64,000 nucleotides of DNA from Torreya grandis (Eukaryota; Streptophyta; Pinopsida; Cupressales; Taxaceae), in contig JARHVA010004092.1 of NCBI GenBank assembly GCA_037957365.1, positions 1,180,501 through 1,244,500 on the forward strand, in the 5' to 3' direction. Shown here in pieces: positions 23,341-35,749 of this stretch. Both the position numbers and the translations under genes were made by a program. The notes under the pieces are model-generated. The model saw only the letters and a list, made by a program, of their open reading frames with translations, made no database searches and was not told where the DNA came from. The first letter of the stretch is position 1. Every line of letters starts with the position of its first letter.

Positions 23341-25000
23341 TAGAGATTTTACTCAACACATCGATGTCCTCAAGTGAATTTTTTATCACAAATATAACAT
23401 AGTCCTTTTTCTTTATGAGTTCACATCTTTGATTTAATAAAATTCTTGATAGGAGTGGTTCTGGGGGATGGTGTTATGTGATATCCTTATGGATTTTTAT
23501 TTTTGAATGGAGAAAAATTAGATTTGAATAAATTTTGAGCTATGATCTTATCCTTTGCCAACTTATCCAACCCTAGGGATTCCATCATCATGTTAAGCTG
23601 GAACATTTTGACCTTAGATGAAATTGTATCCTTTATTATACTAACAAATTAACACCTGAAGAATTAATCAAACAATGCCTCTGTGTGATTGGCTAATTTT
23701 TAAAATTCTATAATATATTCTCTCACAGTTCTTATTCTCTCATGGTTCCTATTTGGAAAAGTTTAGTGTATGCTCTAATGAATTCATCAAAAGCATTAAG
23801 GCTAAACTATTGAAAAATGAGTGTGCAAAAATTAGTTCATATTGGCTCATCATGAGCCTCGATAGACAAATAATACCATTAAAGGGCTTCATGTTCCAAT
23901 TGAAAGGATGCACGTGGGATTTTTTTGGCATCAAAATTATTATGTAGACTAAAAAAATTATTTTTCCTGATAGATCCATCCTATCAGATATGCACCATTG
24001 AATTGAGGAAAATCAAGATTTAGCCCATGAAAATTGTTGGAAAAATAAAATATGGCATTTGAAGAGGATTCTAGATGCCATCTATTGTTCAAGGTAGTAT
24101 GTTGAAGATTGAGGCCAAGAAGTTTTTCATCAAGATCTTTGATTCAGTTCTTGAGGGTGGTAATTTCACACTCCATGTTTTTTCTCCTATTTAGGTTATT
24201 ACCATGGCCAAAATAATTTTTTTTAACAATGGGTAGGAAAAATAGAGTTGAGACATGTTTAGTATAATTTTTTTCAATTTAGGCTAAATTGGAGGGGGTA
24301 AAGGTACTTTTACTTTTTTTTTTGCATAGTGGGAGTATGATTGATGAAGGCGAGGGAAATTTTAGAAGTGAAAATGAAAAAACTGGAGAATTTATCAAAG
24401 AGGGAAAAAGGAACAAAAAAGTGGTATGAACACTATGGAAATTTTTTGAGGCAAATGGATAAAATAGAATTTATGGCAAAACCTAAAAATAGGGAAAATT
24501 TAGATTTTCAAGAAATAGAAGTAGAATCAGGATATGGGACCATAAGGAATAAAATGTGGATACTAGAATTTTAGGTGTCCAAATAATTTTTGAGGATCAA
24601 TGAGGCTACATATGGAGATATATAGAAAAAAATGAAAAATAATTTTGAGAGTTATGATAGTCTGGTTTCTATTTTCTATAAAATATCTAAGAGTTCTAAT
24701 ACTCTATCGATAATTTTCTAAAAATGATAGGATGAAAATTCTTTGGGTTCTAGTTTCTATCAAATGTTTGGATGTAATTATTTTGAGAGTCTTATGGGAA
24801 TATTCTAGAAATAGTATGACAAGTCTATTGATACTCTATTGGTAATATGTGAAGATCTAATATGGCAAGTTTTTGGATACTCCATTAGTAATATTTTGAA
24901 ATTGATAGAAATGGACCCTAAGTTTTAATGGTTGTCTAAGGTTTTAAAGATATCTCTCTAGTCACCAATGTCATCTAAGTAAAACTCTCCAAAAAATTTA
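23341..25000 (-). pseudogene. Gag of element C with CCHC zinc knuckle
   Basis: The zinc knuckle is unusually well kept: CYICDKKFT, one stop, then GHRC (23358-23399), the chromovirus 'KGLCYxCDxKxxxGHxC' type with all four metal ligands present. Upstream gag helices read FEKLANHTEALFD-like residues at about 23670-23710 (partly stopped) and VKMFQLNMMMESLGLDKLAKDKIIAQNLF at about 23530-23620. The capsid N-terminal part is near 23740-24060, including WHLESS and the region of the 23749-23979 open frame. The coiled-coil leader is around 24110-24180. The 77-codon plus-strand frame at 24341-24574 is antisense and rejected. Confidence 0.8.
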
Positions 25001-25301
25001 TGGCCATAAATTTACCCTTAAATGATAGCTCTTGGTTTTCTTCATGTATGGGAACTAGTCAATCAGGATAGGGCCATAGCCCATTTTATTGGCAGGTCCT
25101 CTTAATGGGCCAAATACTTTGGGGTTCATATGGTACTCCTCATAATGATTTTTAGGGCTTATGCCCAATAAATTTCCATAATTATGCAAACATGTATTTA
25201 CCTTGATCGAAAATAGATTATTGTGATATAGAAAAATACTTAAATGAATTATGTTGCAGAATAGAAAAATAATTCTGAGAGAAAAAAATTGGCTCTAGAA
25301 A

Positions 25302-25315
25302 GTGCTTCAATACTA
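25302..25315 (-). other. tRNA-iMet primer binding site of element C
   Basis: The minus strand reads TAGTATTGAAGCAC, starting two bases inside the 5' LTR boundary. It agrees with TGGTATCAGAGCAC at 10 of 14 bases, and all four differences are transitions. The position identifies the right-hand repeat as the 5' LTR. Confidence 0.75.
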
Positions 25316-25317
25316 GA

Positions 25318-25632
25318 TGAAGGTATCTTCCAGCAACAAATTAATGAAAATGCATGAAATAATAGATTTATATAATTAGAAAAACATCAAAGGGATTATA
25401 TTGATCACAAGCCACTTTGAGGGGGTAACCTCCTTTGAGCAAACTCAATACAATAAATTTTTGGATGCCTTCATTGGCCTCAACACTTATATATTAAGTC
25501 TAATATAAGCAACTACTACTTCTTATGAATGTGGGATAAAACAAAGTTCTCATACATTGACTTACAAAACATATGCATCCATATCAACTAATATACTAAA
25601 AAAGTAAAGAGAAGGGGCACAAATTTTTGACA
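25318..25632 (-). repeat. 5' LTR of element C
   Basis: 315 bp, aligned with 19512-19864. TATATAAG on the minus strand is at 25486-25493. The outer end is shortened and altered relative to the 3' LTR, but still finishes CA on the plus strand next to the TGTTG duplication. Confidence 0.88.
25486..25493 (-). promoter_or_regulatory. TATA box in C 5' LTR
   Basis: TATATAAG on the minus strand, followed by GTGTTGAGGCCAATG. It is colinear with the 3' LTR copy. Confidence 0.6.
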
Positions 25633-25637
25633 TGTTG
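25633..25637. other. Right target-site duplication of element C
   Basis: TGTTG, identical to 19507-19511. Element B sequence resumes at 25638. Confidence 0.85.
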
Positions 25638-28137
25638 ATCAATGAATTAACCTAAAATAGATGGCCTAAACATTAGTGGCATAAATGACATCTTAGTGTG
25701 TAAAAATTATGAGTATTTTGTGTCATTAGATTTAGTATTCAATTCAGTTCTAAAGGCTTTATCTATTTGTATGTGTTTTAAATTAGTTTGTATTTTGGTA
25801 AGTTTGGGATGGGGTGTTTTACTCTTGAAGATATTCTCTTGAAACCTCTCATAAAATGCACCTTAATGATCTCTAGATTTACTTGGATGAAATCCTTGCA
25901 TCAAAATTCTAAGAGTGAAAAAACTATAATTCTATTTTTTTTTTATGATGCGATGACACTTGATGGATCACTCCTTCAAAACTCTCTTAAGGAGACCTAT
26001 AATTTTGGAAATAGTCACTTGCAACCTAATTATATCTCTTTTAATAAGTTGGAAACTTATTTTTATTAATTCACCCACTCTTGATAACCAATGAATGGCT
26101 TGGGATATTGTTATTCAAATCATATAAATCCACATACATGAGTTCATTCATTCATCAAATTACCTTATGATCTAAGCCAAAAATTTAACCCAAAGCTTAC
26201 TATAGTATTAAAATAGACGTATTATGTCTTAAAAAGTGACATATGTTTCTTATATATTCCTATAAACCTTATTGATGACCTATTTTATATTCATAGTTGT
26301 TTTATATTGGTAAGAAACTACTTTAAAGTTTATTAGTTTCTTAGAAGTGTCAACTAAGAATAATTTTGTTTTTTAGGCCTGCATAAGCCTAATTTAACAT
26401 TCTGATAGGTTTTGAGATATTTAAAATACTAAATATCTCATATAACACTTAAAATATGTTTTAATATGATTATCCAATATGAATAAATCTTTAGACAATA
26501 TTGGAAACCAAAAAATGAGATAAAAACTTCATTTCTTACACTATTTTAGGTTTTTCACAGTCATCTAGAGGAATTCTTCACACAATCAACCATAACTTAT
26601 CTCACAGACCTTATTTTTAAAAATAACACCTATAAAAATTTATAAACATGTTCTTATATATTTATACAAATGTTGATGAATTTTGGCTAGTTCAAACTGG
26701 AGTTACAACCGATTTGTGCCTTAAACCCTATTTTAGGGTTACTCTATGTAGAAGCTAAAAGATTATTATTAATTTTTCATATAATATAGGAGTTATAAAA
26801 TAAATATAAAACATATAAAATATTATTATAATGCCCTTTCAACTAACCCAAACCTCACTTGCAATGCATTCATGAATTTACATGTAATATAAGTGACTGA
26901 GATGACTGTGTTTATATAGAAGATAGGGGTATTCATAAAATACAAAAATTTAGCTTATATTGAACGCAAAATTAAATAAAAATGGTATGGAATATGTTCA
27001 TTAATCTATAAATAGTTAATTACATATATATCAAACAAGATCAAGCCTTTTCTCTCAAGAAACTTGCACTTTCATAGTAATAAAACCCTATTTTCATCTA
27101 CAACCTGTCATTAACCATCTGCAATGGTCCCAATTTGATATTTTATAATCTTTAAAGGTATTTAATTCCTTCTAAATGATAGGTTTGATGATTATGATGT
27201 TTTTAAATCATTTTCAAAGCTTGGAATATACATATTTAGTTGAGATTCTTTCTTAACTTCTCCAACTTTAATTAGTCAATGGCCTTTATAAATAATATTT
27301 TGTTACATTTTGATTTATTTTATCCCATGATGATGAATATGACTTATATAATCTCTCTAAGACACATAATTACATTCCTATACTACTAACACACCCTTTA
27401 AAGCTCATTACAAGTTTTATACAATAACAAATAATCATATATTTCTTTAAGAAATATTAAAAAATTTAAATTTACTATTTTGGAGGGAAACATCCCTAAG
27501 ATCCTAAATGGAATAAAATAAAATTTTAATACCTCATAGAGGATTATGACTCAAATACCTTCCTAAGACTCTTAAGGATGTGAACAAGACTATTTTGACC
27601 CTATACAAATTTAACCAAATAAAATATTGCATATTGAAAGTGATACTCCTACATTACCATGGTGGTCCTCAAACTAGGATTGAGATTATCAATAAAAATA
27701 TAAAGTAAAATAAAAAAAAATTATTTAAATAATTCAAGATTTGGGTTATTCAAGTAACCTCTACTAGAGCTTTGGATGACTAGATGGAAGTAGAGTAAGG
27801 CTTTGTGTGGGACTAGAGGTGACTCTGATAGGCTATAGATGCCTAGTTAGAAACATATCAATGTCAATATATTAATTGAAAAGTATAATTCACTATTTCA
27901 ATGATCCTAATTACATCAATTGGTCCTTGTAAATTTTATAAATAAAATGAATACACTAGCATATGCAGGTCATTGAGATTGTTTGATTTGGGCTCTGTAG
28001 TCTTTTCTTTATATTTTCATGAGTTGTTTCATGTTCTAAGAATTAGGATAAACCAAAGATTCTAGGCTATAGGAAGTTTTCTTGTGTTCTAAAATATCCA
28101 AGAGTATTTTACAGTAGAGTCACCATTTGTTGTTGTT
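25638..28137 (+). other. 3' non-coding interior of element B
   Basis: 2.5 kb between the C insertion and the 3' LTR of B. The 93-codon frame at 25788-26069 shows no recognisable domain. The rest is AT-rich with no coding motif. Long spacers between pol and the 3' LTR are known in Tat-lineage elements. An unrecognised further insertion in it cannot be excluded. Confidence 0.5.
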
Positions 28138-31100
28138 TGCACAACAATCACAAATTTATTTAAAAAATCATGGAACCTATTTTGCTATGGAGTCTGATCT
28201 TTTGTTTGAATGGGTTTGAGGCCTTAGCCTATTTAATCTATTGATATGACTGGAAAAGATCCTGAAGATGTTATAATATAGACTCTAATCTTGATTTACT
28301 ATTTCAACCAAGTCTAGAATTGAAATGTTCATTATGTGCACTTGGTATGAGAAGATTCCATAGAGAACTTCATTGATCTTATCATTTGAATTTGCTTAAA
28401 TATAATAAGTCTTGGTATGCCTTGATAAATGTTTTGAATAATGCTAAAATTTCCATTTTAGACCATTTCACCTTAGGTTTGGACTAATTCCCTTATTTTA
28501 TCAGAATATTTGTACTCTTCTCTTTAATCTAATTGGGTCTAATTCTAATTTATTTTAAGTTTAATGGGCTATAGGTTTATCTCATTTTAGTTATTTACTT
28601 AATATTTAATCTATATTGGACATAAATATTTGTGTTTTTTGAGTTGGTGGGACTATTTTATCTCTTGGATTCATCCCCATTCAATCCCATCATTGTTCTT
28701 ATTCAAAGGGAAATATCTAAGGATATTCATGGTTTCATATTTATACTTAGTCACTTTCTATGTTTTTTTTGTCAAAATTTAGCTTCAATTTTGGCAAAGT
28801 TCCTACCTCAATTCACTTAATCTTATTACCTTTCACCTTTTTTTTGGGTTTAGCACTTTATCATTTTTAGACAAAATTCATATTTGAAAACTAATTTTAT
28901 TTTTCCATAGGCTAAAGTTTTATTTCAATTTTTATAAGACCTAGATAAATGTGTAGATGCCACTTGTCATCTACTTGATACTTTATGAAATTTCATTAAT
29001 TATTTTATTTCAAAGAGTCTATGACCTTATAGATGTTTGGGATGAGGAGACCTTACAACATCTTGCTTCCTTACTTCATTAATGGGCCTTGATCATTGGG
29101 CCTTATCCTTGAGATGCTAGGTAAGTGAGATTACATGAAATGGTTTGATCTCATTTCTATTAGACCCTAAGGTATTTAATGCACTTTGGGATAGATACAA
29201 GGTCCATAGGTAAGTAGGATCATGACACATGATAATATTAAACATACTCATGTCCCTAGGTGATTTATGCACATTAAAAATATATCCAATCCTCTAGATC
29301 CTTGATATGATTCAAATTGTCATGATCTCAAGGCCTCATTATAGTCAGTACCTCTTGATAAGGTGTGCAACCTCTTATGTAAGCAAGATCATGCCACATG
29401 GCATGATCTTGTTGCATCTTAGCTACTAGACAAATAATTTAATTAGAACCATGGTAAAGCACCAAATGAACGAATGGATGCCACATGGTATGAGCATAGC
29501 AATTGGAGGACATGTTAGCATATAAGTCAACAACTAATGAGCTTAAATTTGATGGCCATATAGCCTATCAAAATAATCAAAACTTTAGAATGAACTTAAT
29601 TATATTTCAAGCTTAAGATTTTTATTATTTATTTGATAAATTTATCTTGGGTGGTTCATTTTTCATTGGTTTGGATATAAGTGGCTAGTTTTTTAACTGT
29701 TGGATCTTAATGGTTTAGTCAAATTTTACTATATAATGGGACAATTTGGATTTTGCTACAAGGGAATTTATTTTCAATTTTAGTTAGACATTTTTATTTT
29801 TAAATAATAAATCATAATGGATACCTTATTTTTTAAATATTTTGAGACCTAGATGCATAAGATATAACCACATGGTGAGATCCAATCTCCCCACGTCCCT
29901 AGGTAGTTCGTAAATGCTTCATTCTCTAGCCAAATTTTGGGTGAATGAGATGCCACCACATGGAAATATCTTTCTTCACCACATCCCTAGGATGGTCAGT
30001 GTAGTCAAGGTAGGTAGGAGATTGAGTGGGTAAGTGGGATGATGCCACATGGCATGATCCCACTTCGTCATGGCCCTAGGATAATCTATGTAAACTAAAG
30101 AACTAACAGAGCCCCAGATGCATGAGATGTTACCATGTGCCAATATCTCATGGATATAGAGTAATTAGAGTACATGGAATCTTGGGAAAATATAATTAAT
30201 CTCTAGGTGAGTGAGATCTCATCACATGGTGAGATCTCATTACACCTAAGCTAGGTAAAATTTAAATGAACATTGGGCCCTTAACCAAGTAGAAAATGAG
30301 TAGAGTTATAATACTTAGCATGGTCCTTGAACATAAAATAAGAATTTAAATTAATACATAGAAGGAAGAATTTACATGGTGCATATTTCCTAAAATAGAT
30401 ACATGAGACTCCATGAAAGGGATCATGTCCTAAATTTGGTGACTGTCTTACCTATCTTGGTCATCAAAGTCCAATAATTAGACTACAATCCCAATTAGAT
30501 ATGTGAAATAAATTTATATATTTTTTTAGTGTAAGAGGGTGAACATGGAGCCTAAGATGTGAATTAAATTATGTTGTGGTGTTAAATGACTAATGGCCTA
30601 AAATATGTATGCTTCCCAACCATAAGTTGTTGGCCATTGGAAATCCCAAAAAGGATCCCGAATACATTCAACTACATAGAATATAAGTGGAATTTAGTTA
30701 TCATTGTATGTGGCAAATTATTCACGATCAAATTAGAACCTAAATTAGCCTCAGGTGCACCCATATCATTGAGCTATCTTAACTATCCATTTTTGGGTTG
30801 AGCCTATAATTCATTGGACTAAGATTCTATAAAAGACAAATTATTCATGGTGAGAAGGGTTAGGTTATTTATATTTAGAGGCTATAATATAGGAAATAGA
30901 CCTTTTTATTTTCTTATTTTTTTATTTTCCTATTTAATTTATTTTCTTTTGAGCTATACTATTTTGAGGAATTTCTATAGTTTGATCTAGAAAGAGTGAA
31001 TCCTAGACATTGTTTTTTTCATGCAATGCATTTAAGTTGAAAGTATGTGAGGATAATGTTCATAATTTGAAAATTCATAGGATAATTATCTTCCTCTTTA

Positions 31101-31690
31101 TTTATAGTTATATTTTCCTCAAAATTTAAGAACCATATTTGTTTATGATTGTGTGAATACTTGTCAGATAGAAGAGTGGTTTCATGATACTTATTTAACT
31201 GAATGAACTCAATTTCTTTGCATTGCAATATAGGATATTTTATCATTCTTAATGCCCTTCATATTTTGATATTTTTTATAATCTATTATCTTAGTTTTAT
31301 AGTATCTGAATCTATAATCAATACTTATAATTTTCATCTGAATTGCATGTTCATCGATTGTCTCTTCCAAAGCATCATTGAATCTAGTATTATGAAGACA
31401 AGCACTACTTAGTAAGGAATTCATTTATAAATATGAATGACCTGAGTCTTTCCTAGTCTAAGTTTATTTTGTAGATGTCAGATTGAATTTTAAATAGACC
31501 CCTTATAGGGAAATAATTGCATCATCTAACTAAGGAATCTATTTTGACATGACTTGGTAGATAAAGACCTTGAGGAAGTTGTTGCTAAGCCTAATTTTTT
31601 TTAGTAGAGGAGAAGGGAAAAGGGGAAATATACACCTGTTGAAATTTCCTCTAATTTTTTCCTTCTAGAGTTGGTGTGTTATGCCAAACA
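28138..31690 (+). repeat. 3' LTR of element B (about 3.55 kb)
   Basis: Colinear with 9291-12855. It opens TGCACAACAATCACAAAT and ends GTTATGCCAAACA. TATAAAAG at 30828 corresponds to the TATA box at 11990. The first bases after it (31691 on) belong to minus-strand element A. Open frames inside it (28632-28820, 30586-30801, 31019-31424) are not genes. Confidence 0.85.
30828..30835 (+). promoter_or_regulatory. TATA box of B 3' LTR
   Basis: TATAAAAG in the context GATTCTATAAAAGACAAA, aligned with the 5' LTR copy. Confidence 0.6.
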
Positions 31691-32780
31691 AATGAACAAT
31701 ACTCCTCATATAGATTCTCTATCTATTCAATCTCTATTTTATCTTACACATATAATATGTTAATGTCAAGTTTTAATGATATTTTACTTTAATTTCAAGC
31801 ATGTATATCCCAAGCTCTAATCATTCATATAGGATGTCATTCATCTTATTATACTTTTCAATAATATGAATCTTTTTAATCTCATGAAATTATGATTTGG
31901 TTAAGAATACCATTCCATGGAAGACACATGTGGGATTAATTAGTTTCCATATATTCATTTAACATTTCATACCAATCTCTACTAATAAACATTTCATTTG
32001 CATCTAAGATATTAACCACTTGAATATCAATGAACTACTATACTCTTGGACCAAAATCTAAATACATATGAATTCCGTTCATCTCACCAAACACCTTAAA
32101 CTCTAATTTATTAAATTAAACTAATTTCCTATTTGACTTAGCAAGAGTTAGACCCAACTTTTGAAAAAATGATTAAGGCATCATGTTTCTTGAAGCATTT
32201 GAATCCATCAAATAACTGTAAGTTTTTACCAAAAATGGAAATTGTTTATAGAAAGGGAGGAGTTTCAATTTTCTATTTTTAAATAGAAACATATAAATCT
32301 ATTTTATTATTATTTTCTTTACATTTAGGAGTAGTTAAATCTACCAACAATAATTATTTTTTATCAAATATTTAGAGAAAATTAATCATGGTTACATTGG
32401 CCTCAATTTTATTCAAGTTTTTAATACTATTGTATCCAAGTTTGGTTTTTTCCATAAGCTTGTTAGTTTATGGAGGAGAGGGGTAGGGTAGAATTATACT
32501 ATGGTTATTAACACATGGTAGGACTTTTAGGAAGAAAGGAGTTGTTTTTTGAGTTCTCCTCAGGTAGACCCTGAGTGTTCTTTGGAGGAGTAGATGTAGT
32601 TAAACTATTTTTAAATTTACTCCTTAGAAAGTAATTATTTCCCTTTTGAAGATGTTTGAAGGCATGGAATTAGTATAATTTATACTTAGGCTCATTGTCA
32701 CTATGATATAGGAAAAAAAGCTATTAAACCTCTTCTAAAAGCAAACCCAAAAGTCTCTCCAAGGTATATATATGTCAAGT
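31691..32780 (-). pseudogene. Element A (right piece): Tat-lineage protease and gag-protease linker
   Basis: Read on the minus strand. The linker KTKLGYNSIKNLNKIEANVT (about 32400-32465) is followed by KIETPPFYKQFPFLVKT and the active-site segment DSNASRNMMP. The DSGA motif reads DSNA at 32204-32215 (Gly to Asn). Next come LEFKVFGEMNGIHMYL, DIQVVNILDANEMFISRDW (about 31985-32045) and MCLPWNGILNQI. This matches the protease of element B segment by segment. After a further 100 bp it is cut by B at 31690. The remaining part of the same gene is at 8017-9290, so A once ran right to left across this site. Confidence 0.8.
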
Positions 32781-33263
32781 AATGTTATAGATTATTTTTT
32801 TACCCTTGAGAGGATGATTAAAGACCTCTAAACTTGAGCTATGTAATGGGATTGGTCCTAGGCTATGGGTGACCTTTAGTTGGACTAAACCTCTAGATTA
32901 TAGGTCTATCTCCCCTTGATGTATCAATTAGGCTTTACTAAACTACTAAATTTCAAAGGAAAAGGGAGATAAAAGGCATGAAATAAACCTATTTCAGGAG
33001 ATAAGACACCAAAAAAACACCCTCCACTTGACTATCATGTAATTAAGAACATGGATTAGGCCTGAATACGATTACACTTCTCAAAACAAAGACCTTTAAT
33101 TATTAATGTTTCAACATAGATGTCATAGCCAATGCATTGAATTAGAGGGTTGGTAAAGAGGTATAAGGTAAGGAAATAATGACTAAAAATAAACTTTCAA
33201 ACCATTCATAACTACATCAAACTCACCATGTAACCTACAAGAAGACAATCCATTTACAAATAC
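32781..33263. other. Unassigned stretch between elements A and E
   Basis: No coding motif was recognised on either strand. By position it could be the gag part of element A or a separate insertion. The phrase near 32880-32945 (CCTCTAGATTATAGGTCTATCTCC) loosely resembles one at 59240-59280, hinting at an unrecognised dispersed repeat. Confidence 0.35.
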
Positions 33264-33268
33264 GTAGG
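33264..33268. other. Left target-site duplication of element E
   Basis: GTAGG before the TGTTAG start of E; GTAAG follows the right LTR at 40202-40206 (4 of 5 match, one transition). Confidence 0.6.
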
Positions 33269-35578
33269 TGTTAGCCAAATTTGGCCTACATAACAAAATT
33301 TGCCTAATCTAGAATAAGAAGTTGAGAAAAGTTATGGATGGAATGAGTGGACCAAAAGTATGAGAATAATAATCTCATATTTTTTTATAAAGTTTTTGAA
33401 ACACTTTAAGCGAGCTTAAAGTGAAATTTATTGATCCTTGAGAAGTTGGCATGGAAATAGGTCTAGGATTGTAATGTGAAAAGACCAGTAGGTTCTCATA
33501 ATGTTTCAAGAATTCAAAAGTATGAAATAGGTTGAAAAAAGTCTTATAATTTCATTATATCCTTCTAACAAGACACTAATTTCTTGCACAAGTTTAGAAT
33601 AATTAAACTATCACAAGCATGTCATGAAGGGACAAAGAGTCCAGTTTGGTTACACATTTGATAAATACACTTATAGAATAAATAAAGGAAAAAATACCAC
33701 ATGGAAATGATGTTTTTCATGCTGATAAGGTCCCCTAAAAATTTGTATCTTTATGAGTTCTCTATCTCAAGATACAAGCTTCTAAAGTTGACCTTGTAAA
33801 GTGGGACATGCACGTAGATGTCAAATTTGGGATTCATGAAATAACCATATAAATTAAAATGTTCAAAATATGAACACATGGATGAAAAGTGTCAAAATAT
33901 ATATTGATAAGATCATATATCAATGACATGTGGGAAGTCAATAGGTTAAAAGGTCCCTAGAATGAGATCAATGGTCTAGTTTAATTAGATCAAAAGATCC
34001 AATAATGAGTAGGTGAGGATAACATCAGTGGGTCCTAAAGATTCAACATAGTGAATTTAATAATTAATAAAAATATCAATGGTGAGTTCATAGTTAAAAT
34101 TTTATAGGATCTTGAGATCAAGTGAAGGTATGACAAGTCTCATGATCACAATGATTTAGTAGATCAATGATACACTTTTGATCAAGCAGATAGATATCAA
34201 CAACATGAGTTCAATTAAACCAAGTAGATTAATAGTGTGTATATGGTCAAAGTTTGAATGAGATAAAATTAAACATGAGGTTAACATGTGGTTTAAGTGT
34301 AGAAGTAGATGGAGTTGATATTAGAATCTTGAGAATGAATGAAGAGCTACTAGGTGGCATATTTTTAGAAACCCATATCAAGATCAAAGTCCAATATCAA
34401 AATTCAAATTCTTGAGACTTTGAATGGAGATAAAATATAGTTGAGGTATAAAGAGATAAAATATTTTAATGGGTTTCCATGGAGGCAAACACTTGGATTT
34501 GATGGGTTTATCTCCAAAACTAATAGCATGTTTATGACCCTTTTCTCCATTATTACATGTCAAATAAGAACCCGTAGGGAGTAATCAATACTAGAACAAG
34601 ATCATAATAGATTGATTCATATGTTATAATTGTATCAATTCTATAATTGATATTGAAAATGACTTGATCCTACCATTTTAACCCTAAGGAGTAATAATGC
34701 AAGCTAGAAATAGATTGAAAGGGATTGATATAGTTGTATCGATTTTACAGAAGTAGTCTTAAACATTATGATCTTTTCTAACTAAATCAATGCCAGATGA
34801 TTGAAAATATTGATCATTACACTAATTTATCAATCCTTATACACATGATACCCATCTTTCTCATCCCATTCTATTATAAATATAGGTTTCTAAGCCTTGA
34901 AAATGGTCCTTCTCTTGCGCACGGCTAGACTTTGCCAAGATTGATCTTTGTAAATGCCTAAGATAAATAGATGAATATTTCAAATTTAATTATCCTAGTA
35001 TAGTGTGTTAATGTTAGTTTGATTTGCATATATGGTAGAAATTTATCCTTTGTCAAGTCCTGATCTCACCTAGCTACTAGTTTATCTTGTTATGCAGGTC
35101 ATGTTTAGTGTTTAATGTCATTTGATTGAAGCTAGAAAGTGGATACATCGATTGGTTAATGCCTTGAATCAAACCTTTCCATCACTTCCCTCAGTTTTTG
35201 ATCACTTGATAAATCTATGCATGAAACATTGAACCATAATAGACATCTAGAGTTATAGATTCAATCTTTTACTTATCTCATTAGTGTTTTAGGATGGTCA
35301 AATAGAGTGGATGAGTAATAAATTTAGGTGCATCACCAACATTAGCTTAGATTCCCATTTTAGTTATCTTTCTCTCCATTTTAACCCCTTAAATTAGTTG
35401 GTTTTATTGTAAATGAGCTAAGTGATACATTAGATGATCTAGCCTCACTAAAAATCCTAGATGTTCGACCCAAAATTAGGTAGCCCATAACCTAGGGTTA
35501 TTCCCATGTTGGACTAGCTTTGAGTAGAGGACCTAAGCAATATTTTGCTTAGATAGGGTGAAATATAAGTCTCTAATA
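33269..35578 (+). repeat. 5' LTR of element E
   Basis: 2,310 bp, colinear with 37681-40201 apart from a 211-bp duplication present only in the right copy. TATAAATA is at 34875-34882, 1.6 kb from the start. Confidence 0.88.
34875..34882 (+). promoter_or_regulatory. TATA box of E 5' LTR
   Basis: TATAAATA in ATTATAAATATAGG, conserved at 39290-39297 in the 3' LTR, and followed in both by TTCTAAGCCTTGAAAATG or a near match. Confidence 0.6.
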
Positions 35579-35749
35579 ATTTTATCATGATCGATGTGAC
35601 CAATTGGATCTAGTCTTGGTGAAATTATAGTTGTAATAGTGTTCTTCATGAAGTATTTGGTGATTCCAAGCTCAAGCACTTATTTCTAATAATAGAGGCA
35701 TAGTTTCTAATTACGTCTAATTTTATTACACTCTCTTAGTGTTGTTTTC

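Larger units (their letters stand above)
19512..25632 (-). mobile_element. Element C: chromovirus-type Ty3/gypsy retrotransposon nested in element B
   Basis: A complete-length but decayed element of 6,121 bp on the minus strand. It has short LTRs, an initiator-Met primer site (25302-25315), gag with a zinc knuckle, RT, RNase H, integrase with C-terminal chromodomain relic, a polypurine tract (19865-19877) and exact TGTTG target duplications. Its insertion splits B downstream of the integrase gene. LTRs 353 and 315 bp long differ at many sites, so even this youngest layer of the nest is not recent. Confidence 0.92.
9291..31690 (+). mobile_element. Element B: large Tat-lineage Ty3/gypsy retrotransposon, interrupted by chromovirus C
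   Basis: Direct repeats of about 3.55 kb (9291-12855 and 28138-31690) enclose degenerate gag, protease, archaeal-type RNase H, reverse transcriptase, RNase H and integrase, all on the plus strand and in that order. Without the 6.1 kb nested element C, B is about 16.3 kb long, in the range known for large Tat/Ogre-type elements. LTR termini are inferred as TGC...AAACA. The flanks (AAACA left, AATGA right) do not give a clear 5-bp target duplication. Element A fragments on the minus strand lie on both sides, so B inserted into A between its protease and its RNase H. Confidence 0.88.

Noticed and set aside
24341..24574. 77-codon Lys/Glu-rich plus frame
   Set aside because: It is antisense to the gag leader of element C; the charged composition comes from purine-rich strand bias.
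31019..31424. Overlapping frames on both strands
   Set aside because: They lie within the 3' LTR of element B and match no domain.
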